Assembly (NCBI GenBank): GCA_001829495.1
Contig: MIBJ01000046.1
Location: 83,882 to 129,426, forward strand
DNA length: 45,545 bases
Reading direction: 5' to 3'
Source of the DNA: Spirochaetes bacterium RBG_16_49_21
GTDB taxonomy: Bacteria > Spirochaetota > UBA4802 > UBA5550
Of this stretch, positions 31,250 through 39,238 are shown one piece after another. The number at the start of each line of letters is the position of its first letter. Within the stretch, counting starts at the first letter, position 1. The notes beneath the pieces are model-generated. The model worked only from the letters and a program-made list of their open reading frames with translations, had not been told where the DNA came from and did not search any database. The translations under genes and the position numbers were made by a program.

Positions 31250-34200
31250 ATGGCTGAAGTTTTAGAAATGGTTTATAGCCCTGATGAGCTTGCCGAGATA
31301 GACCGCATCATTGGCCTAGTCAGTCATTCTGCATCAAGGGTCCCGGAAGCTACGGATGCCGGAATATCTGCGCCGGACTCCTCCGGAGAACCGGAAGAAG
31401 CCGGGTCCGAGTACGAGCCGGCCGCAGAGGAGCCTTTCGAAGGAGAGCCGGAAGATATCGGTATCCCGCCCGCTGATTTAGACCAGGTGGCCGATCAGCA
31501 GGGCGTCGCGGTTGAGGATATCACCGATTTGGTCCGTGAAGTGGATGATCTTACCGAAGCTGCTCCGCCTCAACCGCGGCTCGGACCGCAGCCGTCTCGG
31601 GAGATCAGTACTCTGGATGAGCTGGATCACCTAACCTCCGGTGAACCGGAATCCATGAATGGGCGTGCCCGCATGCCCGCTGACGCATCCGTTGGTCAAG
31701 CGGATGAGCCCCGGGACGACCGCGCCGCCGAGGTTGAAGATATCCGCGCACCCGAGCGGGATAAATCGCCCGCGGATATCCCCGATCTTTCCGATATATC
31801 GTTCGCGGAAGGGGCTGATATGCCGGAGGCGGGCGACAGCGACATTTCGAAAATTGATTTCGGAGATATCCCGGAGCCTCCGCCTTCGGCCCGGGGAGGT
31901 GAGGCGGATCTCCGGAAACCTGATTCAGGCATCCTCACCGATGATGATATCGCTTCGATTAAAGAAGTTCATGATTTTCAGTATGAAGAGCCCGGTATGA
32001 AGCCTTCTCGAAATATAAGGATTGATAACAAAAAAAAGCCGGCGGAAAGGCCTCCCGTTGTGGATTTTCAGGAGGCTCCGGAGCTTCCTGAATTGCCTTC
32101 TTTTGAAGAGGAGGAGCCGCTTGTGCACGAGAACCCGGACAGGGAAGGGCGGGATACACGGGCCGGTATGAGCGATCGGCGGGAGAGCGGAGGAATCAAT
32201 CTGTCTGAAGCCGAGATCCAGAAGTTAAAGCGAACGATTCTTATTTACAGCCCGGCCCTCCGCCAGATAATCAAGGATGCGGTGATCAGCGATCTCCTGC
32301 CGGGTGCTGAAACGCGCCGGCTCATTAACATGATAATGTCAGGCAGGCAGGAACGGGACGTCCGCAAGTTCCTGGAAGTCAAGCTCAAACGCACAATACC
32401 GGTCGCTGCGGAGAAGGCCGCTCCGGGGAGAAGAAGGGTTATCACTTCCCGGCCTGAATATATCATGGCTGAAACGGAGCGGCAGAAGCGGCTTATCAAG
32501 ATGACGCGCCTTTTCGGCCTGACAGCCCTTGTCGCATGCGTGCTTGTAGTTATCGGTTATCAGTTTGTGTATAAACCCTGGGCGGCCGCCGGAAAGATCC
32601 GCAGGGGCGCGGTCATTATCCGGGAGAAAGGCGATTATCTTAAAAAGCAGAAGGATTATGCAAAGGCCGAAGAAATCTTTCAGGATGTAGACCGTAACTA
32701 TATCAAGGATTACGTGTTCGGGTACACCGAATATTCCACGGCCTATTTTGACAAAAAGGAATACAGCTATTCCCTCGGGAAGCTGAACCGGATATATCGG
32801 ATTCAATTCGACCAGGACAAGCCGGCCAGTATTGATGTTCTGAACGGCCTCGGCCGTTATTATGCAAAGGTGCCCCGGGAATATTACGACAGCATACGCT
32901 CCAATATCAACCCGTGGTATTATCCGCAAAGCGCCAAGAAGCGCGAAGAGTGGTCACCGCTCGATGTGGCCATTGAGTTTTACCGGCGGGTGCTCGTGCG
33001 CGATAGAAAAAACATCGCGGGTCTTTACGGCATAGGCAACGCATATTTTTCCCAGGGCCAGTTCTTTAAGGCGAAGAAATACTACGAGGATATCGTTGAC
33101 CTGCAGCCGGATTCCGAGGTCGGATATGCCGGGTTGCTGAACCTGTATATTGACCGGAATGTGTTTCGGTCCGTGATCGACATCCACGCGAAGCTCGCCA
33201 ATAAGAATATGCTGGATCAGCTCCCGTCAGCCTTGCTTGCCAAGCTGGCCTCGTACTATCTCGGCAAGAAGAGGACCGAAACCGGCAACGTACGGATCGA
33301 TTACGGGGTGCAGTCGCCGAGCTTTAAGGATGCAGACGACAACATCTATCCGGCGGTATATACGGTTCTCGACGCGTTGAACAAAAGGGATAAGGATTAT
33401 CCGCCGCTCCATTACCAATACGCGCGGCTCAGCGAGGCCCGGAATAACCTGAAGCTGATGAAGATACACCTTGAAAAGGCTATTGACCTGTCGCTGAAAG
33501 ATTATAAGACCGATTATTTCAGCGCGCTGAGTCTGATGGGCGAATACTACTACCAGATCAAAGAGCCGGTTAAAGCCTATGAGTACCTGAACAGGGCCAT
33601 CAAGGCCGCCGCCAATCCGCCCGAATTCACGCGGGAAGAATTTTATACTGAAACTGAAAATGTGGGCAAGTCGTACGCCCGTTTGGGCGATGTCTTTTAC
33701 TATTTTTTTGACAAGGTGAGGATGAGATACGGCGACCTGGAGGATGAGAACCTTGATGAGGAGGTTGACAAACACGCCAACTATGATATCGCGCGTGATA
33801 AATATGAAAGGGCCCTGCAGGAGGGATTTGAATCTTCCGAAGTACATTATAATTTAGGCAGGATCTATTACCTCAACCGGCTTTATCAGAAGGCTCTGGA
33901 CCAGTGGCTCAACCTGTATGAGGATTTTGTGGCGCGGCCTGAGCTTATGTTCGCCCTGGGTAATGCCTTCTATCACCTGGCAAATTTTAATGCGGCCAAG
34001 GGTGAATACCTGAAATTGATTTCAACTTTTGAATACGAGCTTGACAAGATAAAGAGCGTCGATCACACCAGCAAGAGCCATGTAAAGATGGTGTCTTTTC
34101 TCTCTGCCGCATACAACAATCTCGGCGCCGTATATCAGGAGCAGAACAACGAGGCCAAGAGCGATATCAGCTACTGGAAGGCCATCAATTATACCCAGCG

Positions 34201-34339
34201 CATCAATCTGGATAATGAATATGCGCGGGTCAATCTGGCGAGGTCATTCAAGAGGGCCGGGGAGCCGGGAGAGCCGATACTCGACGAGTCGATTCCGTAC
34301 AGCATCGATGCATACCATGAAGAGATGGGGAGACAATAG
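31250..34339 (+). CDS. FlcA-like periplasmic flagellar collar protein (acidic head, one membrane segment, TPR tail)
   Basis: A 1029-residue protein. Residues 1-310 are acidic, Pro-rich and probably disordered, with recurring DxxDIxFxE-like pieces. Residues about 320-390 form a helical block (LSEAEIQKLKRTILIYSPAL, then LLPGAETRRLINMIMSGRQE) ahead of one membrane segment (about 419-441, LTALVACVLVVIGYQFVY). The remaining 580 residues are TPR-like repeats, e.g. GIGNAYFSQGQFFKAKKYYE, VHYNLGRIYYLNRLYQKALD and YNNLGAVYQEQNNEAKSDI. This order and the YxFVYxP exit from the membrane fit spirochaete FlcA, which builds the periplasmic collar of the flagellar motor. The cytoplasmic head and periplasmic TPR topology is inferred. 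Start ATG 31250 has a poor ribosome site. No flagellar gene adjoins it. Confidence 0.72.
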   Translation: MAEVLEMVYSPDELAEIDRIIGLVSHSASRVPEATDAGISAPDSSGEPEEAGSEYEPAAEEPFEGEPEDIGIPPADLDQVADQQGVAVEDITDLVREVDDLTEAAPPQPRLGPQPSREISTLDELDHLTSGEPESMNGRARMPADASVGQADEPRDDRAAEVEDIRAPERDKSPADIPDLSDISFAEGADMPEAGDSDISKIDFGDIPEPPPSARGGEADLRKPDSGILTDDDIASIKEVHDFQYEEPGMKPSRNIRIDNKKKPAERPPVVDFQEAPELPELPSFEEEEPLVHENPDREGRDTRAGMSDRRESGGINLSEAEIQKLKRTILIYSPALRQIIKDAVISDLLPGAETRRLINMIMSGRQERDVRKFLEVKLKRTIPVAAEKAAPGRRRVITSRPEYIMAETERQKRLIKMTRLFGLTALVACVLVVIGYQFVYKPWAAAGKIRRGAVIIREKGDYLKKQKDYAKAEEIFQDVDRNYIKDYVFGYTEYSTAYFDKKEYSYSLGKLNRIYRIQFDQDKPASIDVLNGLGRYYAKVPREYYDSIRSNINPWYYPQSAKKREEWSPLDVAIEFYRRVLVRDRKNIAGLYGIGNAYFSQGQFFKAKKYYEDIVDLQPDSEVGYAGLLNLYIDRNVFRSVIDIHAKLANKNMLDQLPSALLAKLASYYLGKKRTETGNVRIDYGVQSPSFKDADDNIYPAVYTVLDALNKRDKDYPPLHYQYARLSEARNNLKLMKIHLEKAIDLSLKDYKTDYFSALSLMGEYYYQIKEPVKAYEYLNRAIKAAANPPEFTREEFYTETENVGKSYARLGDVFYYFFDKVRMRYGDLEDENLDEEVDKHANYDIARDKYERALQEGFESSEVHYNLGRIYYLNRLYQKALDQWLNLYEDFVARPELMFALGNAFYHLANFNAAKGEYLKLISTFEYELDKIKSVDHTSKSHVKMVSFLSAAYNNLGAVYQEQNNEAKSDISYWKAINYTQRINLDNEYARVNLARSFKRAGEPGEPILDESIPYSIDAYHEEMGRQ

Positions 34340-34345
34340 GGCTTT

Positions 34346-34801
34346 TCACGTTCTCTTCACGTTCTTTTTTATCACCGCATATTCAAATCCGTCCACAAGC
34401 CCGTTGAATGAAGCAGCGTTGATGTTTTCCGACAGGGAATGAACCCTCCAAACCTCGATGCCGTCAGTGAAGATAATCGTCACCTCCACATCGGTGCTGG
34501 TGCCCCTGCGTGAATCAAGGATATCGGCATGAAAATCAATGAGCTTGACCCGCTCAAGCTCGGGGAAAAGCGGGATGAGACCCTTTTTGAGCACGGCAGC
34601 CAGTGCGTCAACCGGCCCGCACCCGGTCGAGGCTTCATGAATTACCCTGCCGTTTGCCTCGATCTGTACGGTGGCTTCAGGCTCAACGCCGTTGTCGATG
34701 AGGCGGTATCCGCCCACAATCGTAAAAGGGGGTTTATATTTTTTAAGCGACCGCGCGATCGCGAGCATCTTTGAGGCGTCTTTTATATCATAGTTGAGCA
34801 T
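34346..34801 (-). CDS. Stand-alone LeuA/CimA regulatory (allosteric dimerisation) domain protein
   Basis: A 151-residue protein composed only of the C-terminal regulatory fold of 2-isopropylmalate/citramalate synthases (PF08502-like). Diagnostic pieces: EATVQIEANGRVIHEASTGC, GPVDALAAVLKKGL, KLIDFHADILDSRRGTSTDV and SENINAASFNGLVDGFEYAV; the last mirrors the SxNIIEASxxALxDSxEY end of CimA. The catalytic TIM barrel and linker are entirely missing and there is no upstream remnant of them. Start ATG 34801 has GAGG 8 bases upstream and is clean, so this is a real small gene, not a broken synthase. It may bind leucine, isoleucine or another acyl ligand and control a partner in trans. It is the last gene of a three-gene minus-strand run after a cytidylate-kinase-like gene and a beta-propeller-like gene. 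Confidence 0.82.
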   Translation of the reverse strand: MLNYDIKDASKMLAIARSLKKYKPPFTIVGGYRLIDNGVEPEATVQIEANGRVIHEASTGCGPVDALAAVLKKGLIPLFPELERVKLIDFHADILDSRRGTSTDVEVTIIFTDGIEVWRVHSLSENINAASFNGLVDGFEYAVIKKNVKRT

Positions 34802-34825
34802 TGATTTTTCCTCTTTTTGTTAAAA

Positions 34826-35311
34826 TTACATCACGGCCCCGGAAAGGGGCGATATCTTTTCTATCTTGCCGGATTCGTAGGTGAGCAGTATTCGGTCCGA
34901 CCGAAAGCTGTATTCGCATAAATCCTCGTCAATCTGGCGATGCCATACTTTCCTTCCGTCCGCGCGTTCAATCTTGATCAGATAAAAAATTTTCCGTTCG
35001 TCGGCAAAGATGGCATACAGACAGTCACCGTAAAGTATCTGGAAATATGCCTTTCCCGGTATGAACCACGCGGTCGCGCCGGTGTCTTTGTTTATCGCGA
35101 TGAAGAATCCTTCTATTTCACCGGCTTCGCAGGACAGGTAATACTGCCGTGCGTCCTCCGTGACGGTTTCGATAAGGTTGATATCATGGATTTTTTTTAC
35201 CCAGCGCTTCCCCGTGCCGTCAGGCGCCTTGCAGAGCAGGATGGACTTGTCCCCGTCATAGCAAAGGATGCCGCTTTCCATCTCAAATATTTGAGAATAG
35301 GTTTTTTTCAT
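34826..35311 (-). CDS. Small PQQ/WD-like beta-propeller-fragment protein, function unknown
   Basis: A 161-residue protein with three or four repeats of a strand pattern ending in Trp, as in PQQ-type propeller blades: DGTGKRWVKKIHDINLI, NKDTGATAWFIPGKAYFQIL, and ADGRKVWHRQIDEDLCEY with IEKISPLSG. That is too few blades for a closed propeller alone, so it may oligomerise. No signal peptide is seen, so it should be cytoplasmic. The start ATG 35311 has no ribosome site; it lies 10 bp after the upstream stop, and a 13-bp palindrome (GTTCACTGTGAAC, 35320-35332) overlaps that stop, so translation probably depends on coupling. I do not recognise a named family. Confidence 0.7.
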   Translation of the reverse strand: MKKTYSQIFEMESGILCYDGDKSILLCKAPDGTGKRWVKKIHDINLIETVTEDARQYYLSCEAGEIEGFFIAINKDTGATAWFIPGKAYFQILYGDCLYAIFADERKIFYLIKIERADGRKVWHRQIDEDLCEYSFRSDRILLTYESGKIEKISPLSGAVM

Positions 35312-35321
35312 GAAAATATGT

Positions 35322-36032
35322 TCACTGTGAACTTTTTAATTTCATGCCTTCGATAATTAACCGGGCGGCCCCTTTTGTCGTCGTGTGCGCCAGGTTTACC
35401 ACCAGGTCATAGTTGTGGGGGTCGGCGACATCAAAATCCACGTATTCCTTGATATAGTTTACTCGGCGCGCGGTATTTTCAATGACCAGTTGTTCAGCCT
35501 CTTTTTTCCTTATATTTTTAAACTTCATTATATTATTCACTTTATAATCCATGGGCGCGACGATCATCACGTGAAATCCGCCGGCCATGCCGCGCGTGAT
35601 CACGTTCGCCGCCCGCCCGACGATTATGACGTTGCCGTTTGTGGCGAGCAGGCGGATGGTTTCCGCAAGCTTCTGGTATACCGCCACCTGGGGCGGCAGG
35701 TTGCTGAATGCGGTTTTGAGGATACCGGTCATGACCTTCTGCGCGTCATCGGTCAGCGTCCTGGCCAGATGCAACGACAGGCCCATGTCCTCCATGACGC
35801 GGTCCAGCACCTGACGCTCATAAGCGGCCCAGGGCGGCTCCGGTGCCTGGTCCGCGCTGTTTAATATCGTGACCATTTCTTGTGCGATCGTGCAGGCCGA
35901 GCATCCGTACTCCCGCGATATGGTGATAAATCGGCGGCGGCTCTTTTTTTCCGGCTCGGTGACCGTGTGTTTTTGTTGTTGCCAGTATTTGAATTGCGCG
36001 CTGATGTACTTGTCCACTGCCGGCGTATTCAT
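35322..36032 (-). CDS. Cytidylate kinase-like family protein
   Basis: A 236-residue P-loop kinase-like protein (PF13189 type). ITISREYGCSACTIAQEM (about residues 36-53) replaces the usual ISREYGSGGxxIA, so the glycine-rich loop has Cys-Ser-Ala-Cys in place of Ser-Gly-Gly. NGNVIIVGRAANVITRGM is the second family hallmark, followed by the lid region FKNIRKKEAEQLVIE with the Arg/Lys residues expected to contact phosphates, and YVDFDVADPHNYDLVVN near the C-terminus. Such proteins are distinct from housekeeping Cmk, and their true substrate is unsettled. Start ATG 36032 with GAGGAG 9 bases upstream. It is the first gene of the run 36032 to 34346. Confidence 0.85.
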   Translation of the reverse strand: MNTPAVDKYISAQFKYWQQQKHTVTEPEKKSRRRFITISREYGCSACTIAQEMVTILNSADQAPEPPWAAYERQVLDRVMEDMGLSLHLARTLTDDAQKVMTGILKTAFSNLPPQVAVYQKLAETIRLLATNGNVIIVGRAANVITRGMAGGFHVMIVAPMDYKVNNIMKFKNIRKKEAEQLVIENTARRVNYIKEYVDFDVADPHNYDLVVNLAHTTTKGAARLIIEGMKLKSSQ

Positions 36033-36094
36033 TCTCTAATCTCCTCATCATGAAAGATACATAAAATTCAGAATTAGTTCTTAAATTTATTTAA

Positions 36095-36252
36095 CTTATT
36101 GCGAAACTGTCGTCTCACGCTCGCAGGGAGCCCCTGCGGGGGGCTTTTTAAGGCCGGCTTTGTTGAAACATCCTGTTTCATGCCGGCAGGCGAACGTCCT
36201 GCTCGCGCGGGCTCCGCCCCGTATACCCCATAAAGATAAGCTTTGCAACAAG
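36095..36252. repeat. Structured 158-bp element with imperfect terminal inverted repeats
   Basis: The ends CTTATTGCGAAAC (36095-36107) and GCTTTGCAACAAG (36240-36252) are inverted repeats matching at 10 of 13 positions. Inside are a long hairpin at 36153-36187 (outer GCCGGC pair, inner TGAAACA/TGTTTCA pair) and a terminator-like stem, AGCCCC/GGGGCT followed by T5 (36129-36149). No coding frame. It fills most of the 331-bp gap between the kinase-like and Psd genes; the rest (36253-36363) shows nothing. It may be a MITE or a structured RNA. Confidence 0.4.
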
Positions 36253-36363
36253 TCTATTTTATGAAAAAAAATTAACCTAATGCAGCCGGAAAGCTGCAAT
36301 CAAAATATGTAAAAAAGTGTAAGAAAGGGCGATAAGGGGCAAGAACTTTTCAATGCTAATAAT

Positions 36364-37212
36364 TTAAAATTTAAGGGAACCGATGTCGTCTCCCATTCTG
36401 ATCTTATCCCCCAACTGAAAATTATTAAAGGCGATCGAGCCCTTTTGAAAGAGGAGTATTATGGTGGAGCCGAGATGGAATACGCCGATCTCGCCGCCCG
36501 CCGTGACCGGCACGCGCTCCTGTTCATCGAACAGGAATTCACGCCTGCGCCTGAAGAGTTTATTCGTGCGCACATCGCGATATGACAGGGATATTTTCCC
36601 CACATTGAGCGCACCGATTTTGCATACGGCAACGGCACCCGCAGCGCACTGTATGTAGGTGACGATCCGCTCATTGTTGACAAAAAGCCCCGGGAGTCCC
36701 TGTACCATGCAATCCTGTACGGTAAAGAGTTTTCCCGGTATATTGAAGTATCCGGTTATCATGCCGCTTACCGGTGAGTGTATCCGGTGGTAGTCTGCCG
36801 GCGACAGGTAGAGGGTCATGAATTTGCCGTTTATGAATTTCTTGGCCGTGCCGGAAGGAATGAGATCAAACAGGGAATACGCGATACCTTTTGCCTGGAT
36901 GAGCGTTGATTCGCGTATATCGCCGTACTGGTCGATGCGGCCGTCCACCGGCGAGACGGCCACTCTTTTGCTTCTGTTGACGGAGCGGACGCCGGGCGCC
37001 AGTTTCCGGGTGAAGAATTCGTCGAAGCTCTTAAACCCGCCGGCAGGGATTATGTACTCAGCCTTGATCCCGTAGTGCGCGCTGTATCTTCTAATGAAGA
37101 TACCCATAAGAAACCGCGGCAGATTGAGGCCGGCGGCGAATCCGACAAACCGCGAAATAAAGTTTTTGGGGATTATTTTACAGATAACGATCGCGGCAGC
37201 CCTGTTTTTCAT
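36364..37212 (-). CDS. psd: Phosphatidylserine decarboxylase (proenzyme)
   Basis: A 282-residue Psd that makes phosphatidylethanolamine from phosphatidylserine. The self-cleavage site is intact: FHLGSTIILL holds the LGST motif, whose serine becomes the pyruvoyl group, giving a large beta and a short C-terminal alpha subunit (about 40 residues). VAVSPVDGRI carries the catalytic Asp and YHRIHSPVSG the conserved histidines, so all parts of the Asp-His-Ser machinery are present. The N-terminal region has one hydrophobic, basic segment for membrane association. Start ATG 37212 with GAGG about 11 bases upstream. No pssA is adjacent. It diverges from the 37341 gene across about 130 bp. Confidence 0.94.
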   Translation of the reverse strand: MKNRAAAIVICKIIPKNFISRFVGFAAGLNLPRFLMGIFIRRYSAHYGIKAEYIIPAGGFKSFDEFFTRKLAPGVRSVNRSKRVAVSPVDGRIDQYGDIRESTLIQAKGIAYSLFDLIPSGTAKKFINGKFMTLYLSPADYHRIHSPVSGMITGYFNIPGKLFTVQDCMVQGLPGLFVNNERIVTYIQCAAGAVAVCKIGALNVGKISLSYRDVRTNKLFRRRREFLFDEQERVPVTAGGEIGVFHLGSTIILLFQKGSIAFNNFQLGDKIRMGDDIGSLKF

Positions 37213-37340
37213 GGCACAATTTTTCCTCTCGTCATATCGATACTGATATCTCGGGCCGGGTGTTTTTTGCCTGTCAAGTATTATATAATTTGGTTGCCTT
37301 CAATTCCAGGGTGTGGTAATAGTATCATAGAGGAATGAGT

Positions 37341-38030
37341 ATGGCCGATGATCCGAATGAAATCGCACGTTCGCTCGACGCGGATGTCTCCCGCGCGGCG
37401 GAAGAGAAAGAGGATCTGAAATTAACGCACATTATTGACTTTGAAGAATTGCTCAAGTCCAATGATATCAAAAAAGTGGCTGCTCTGCTCTCTGCAGGCG
37501 CCCTTGAAATGGGTGATTTCATGAAGAAAGATATCATTGACCGTTTTCTCGATTTTGTCTTTTTTAAGGTGCAGACCGGAAACGTGGATATTCCCAGTAT
37601 GGTCTTTCCAACCAAACGGATGCTGGACGGCGTGCTTGAGAAAAAGATAATTGAACTGATCAACGTGCACCTTTTCCCGGAGATCATCTTCCGTCTTCTG
37701 AAATTTTTTACCCGGAATGTTCACGATGCCGACACCAATCTGCATATCGCGAACCTGATTTATTCCGAAGAAATCATCAAGGCGATATACGACACGTATA
37801 AATTGTTCAGAAAAGACATATTCAAATATGACCGGGACGCGCGGACCCTGAACGTGAAAAAAATACAGCAACTTTCACCGCGGTCGGATAACCGGCAATC
37901 GTCGCCGCTTGACGCAGCGGCCCGTCTCAAGTATATTCTCGAGTTTTTTTTGATGAAATATAAAATCGGGCACCTATACACGAAGGAGGATATCATGTTC
38001 TCGCGGATGCAGGGTGAAGAAGCCTATTAA
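37341..38030 (+). CDS. Conserved-looking helical protein of unknown function
   Basis: A 229-residue protein from ATG 37341 (MADDPNEIARSLD), which has AGAGGA 7 bases upstream; the ATG two codons earlier is too close to that site. It is predicted to be soluble and mostly helical, with an acidic N-terminus (residues 1-30) and many amphipathic helices (ELLKSNDIKKVAALLSAGAL, IIELINVHLFPEIIFRLLKF, LKYILEFFLMKYKIGHLY). I recognise no domain. It diverges from psd and converges on the 38027 gene, with the two stop codons overlapping in the four bases TTAA (38027-38030). Good ribosome site and consistent codon use support it as real. Confidence 0.8.
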   Translation: MADDPNEIARSLDADVSRAAEEKEDLKLTHIIDFEELLKSNDIKKVAALLSAGALEMGDFMKKDIIDRFLDFVFFKVQTGNVDIPSMVFPTKRMLDGVLEKKIIELINVHLFPEIIFRLLKFFTRNVHDADTNLHIANLIYSEEIIKAIYDTYKLFRKDIFKYDRDARTLNVKKIQQLSPRSDNRQSSPLDAAARLKYILEFFLMKYKIGHLYTKEDIMFSRMQGEEAY

Positions 38031-38491
38031 TATCCCCGGTGGCCGACGATCCTCTCGACAACGTCATTTTTATCCCGGTAGACCTCGTTGACGTAAATAT
38101 CGTAAAACCGCTGCGAATCCCTGAAGTCGCTTTCATTGAAGCGGGGGCGGTAGGTCCGTATCAGCCAGTAGAGTATATCCTGAACATCCTGCATGCTCCC
38201 CTCGTCGACGAGCGTGTACTTGTAGTAGAGCCGGCTGAGGTCGAGCTCACGTATGATCTCGGCGTATCGCGTGCTGTCGGGGTCCATGAATCTTTTAAAA
38301 CCGACGCGGCACCCGTCGCGGTGGCAGCTGTAGAAAATCAGGTCGTCTATTTTTGATTGATTGATGTACATAAGGCTTATGATCCCGCTCAGCTCCGGCA
38401 TGACCCGCAAGGCTTCATATTTGTCATACCGGTAGGTCGGTGACCACGCCAGGGTATAGTACACATCTTTTCCGATTATTGTTTTTTTCAT
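38027..38491 (-). CDS. Protein of unknown function, coupled to the LON-domain gene
   Basis: A 154-residue soluble protein rich in Tyr, Asp and Arg (YYTLAWSPTYRYDKYEALRV; FYSCHRDGCRVGFKRFMDPD; YYKYTLVDEGSMQDVQDILY). I recognise no family and see no membrane segment or signal. Its ATG overlaps the stop of the LON-domain gene as ATGA (38488-38491), a sign of translational coupling and of a joint role. It is the last gene of the minus-strand run that starts at 40582. Two cysteines (CHRDGC) could bind metal but there is no second pair. Confidence 0.78.
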   Translation of the reverse strand: MKKTIIGKDVYYTLAWSPTYRYDKYEALRVMPELSGIISLMYINQSKIDDLIFYSCHRDGCRVGFKRFMDPDSTRYAEIIRELDLSRLYYKYTLVDEGSMQDVQDILYWLIRTYRPRFNESDFRDSQRFYDIYVNEVYRDKNDVVERIVGHRGY

Positions 38492-39087
38492 AGGGATATC
38501 TTTTTCCTTTTTTTGGCCATTTTGTCAATAAGCTCGGTCAGCTCCGCTATGAGGAGCTGGCCTCTTTCCTTTGCGCCAAGGGTGTTATAAAGCCGGTAGC
38601 GCTTTCCGAAATCCATGACAAAATAATTTGAAATGAAGTCGGTCATCTGGTTCAGATCGACAATATAGTTGAGCAGCTTTATCAGTTTATCCGATTCCTC
38701 CACGTTTATCAGGAATATCAGCTCCTGGGATTTTTTTCGGAGTTCGTCCATTATCGATTCGTGGGGCCCAATTTCTTCCTGTTTAAGAGATGCGAAATCC
38801 GCATATTTAAATTTGATTACTCGGCGTATCCGCACCCTGGTAAGCCCTTTGAGCATGATCTTCACGCTCTGTTCATCATTGACGACGTCCAATACCTCGG
38901 ACAGGGTGGCCAGCCCGTTGCGGTAGAGGAGTATGTCGATGATCGTACGCACCGTATAGGCTAATACCTTGTCCCCTTTTTTGATTTCCCTTGTGTCTCC
39001 CGTGAGCTTGAGAATTACCGTCAGGGTGCAATACGGGAAGACCACCCTTTTTTTCAAATAGAATATTTTCAATGTCAGCTGTTCCAT
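38488..39087 (-). CDS. Stand-alone LON substrate-binding (N-terminal) domain protein
   Basis: A 199-residue protein consisting of a Lon N-terminal-type domain (PF02190-like) without ATPase or protease parts. Features: KKRVVFPYCTLTVILKL in place of the usual R(D/N)xVxFPGMxxPL, then DKVLAYTVRT, LATLSEVLDVVNDEQSVKIM, LKGLTRVRIRRV (matching the VxGxxRxRI core), and the helical half LIKLLNYIVDLNQMTDFISN to KERGQLLIAELTELIDKM. Stand-alone LON-domain proteins are known but poorly understood; they may hold substrates or partners. The start ATG 39087 lacks a ribosome site; I found no better in-frame start. It lies 151 bp after the 447-residue gene and overlaps the next gene by 4 bp. Confidence 0.8.
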   Translation of the reverse strand: MEQLTLKIFYLKKRVVFPYCTLTVILKLTGDTREIKKGDKVLAYTVRTIIDILLYRNGLATLSEVLDVVNDEQSVKIMLKGLTRVRIRRVIKFKYADFASLKQEEIGPHESIMDELRKKSQELIFLINVEESDKLIKLLNYIVDLNQMTDFISNYFVMDFGKRYRLYNTLGAKERGQLLIAELTELIDKMAKKRKKISL

Positions 39088-39238
39088 GGCAACGTTCTAT
39101 ATCGGTGCACCGGATCATTTCCATGATTTAACCGCTACCGATTAATCAGCGGCAGGAATCCTACGCTTCCCGACGGATACCGGTATGGCAAGTAATATTT
39201 TGCTTGTCACCCATGAGCATAGCTCGTGCTTTCAGTCA

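Noticed and set aside
34346..34801. Broken citramalate synthase
   Set aside because: The gene has its own ribosome site and start, and no catalytic-domain remnant lies upstream; a stand-alone domain is the simpler reading.
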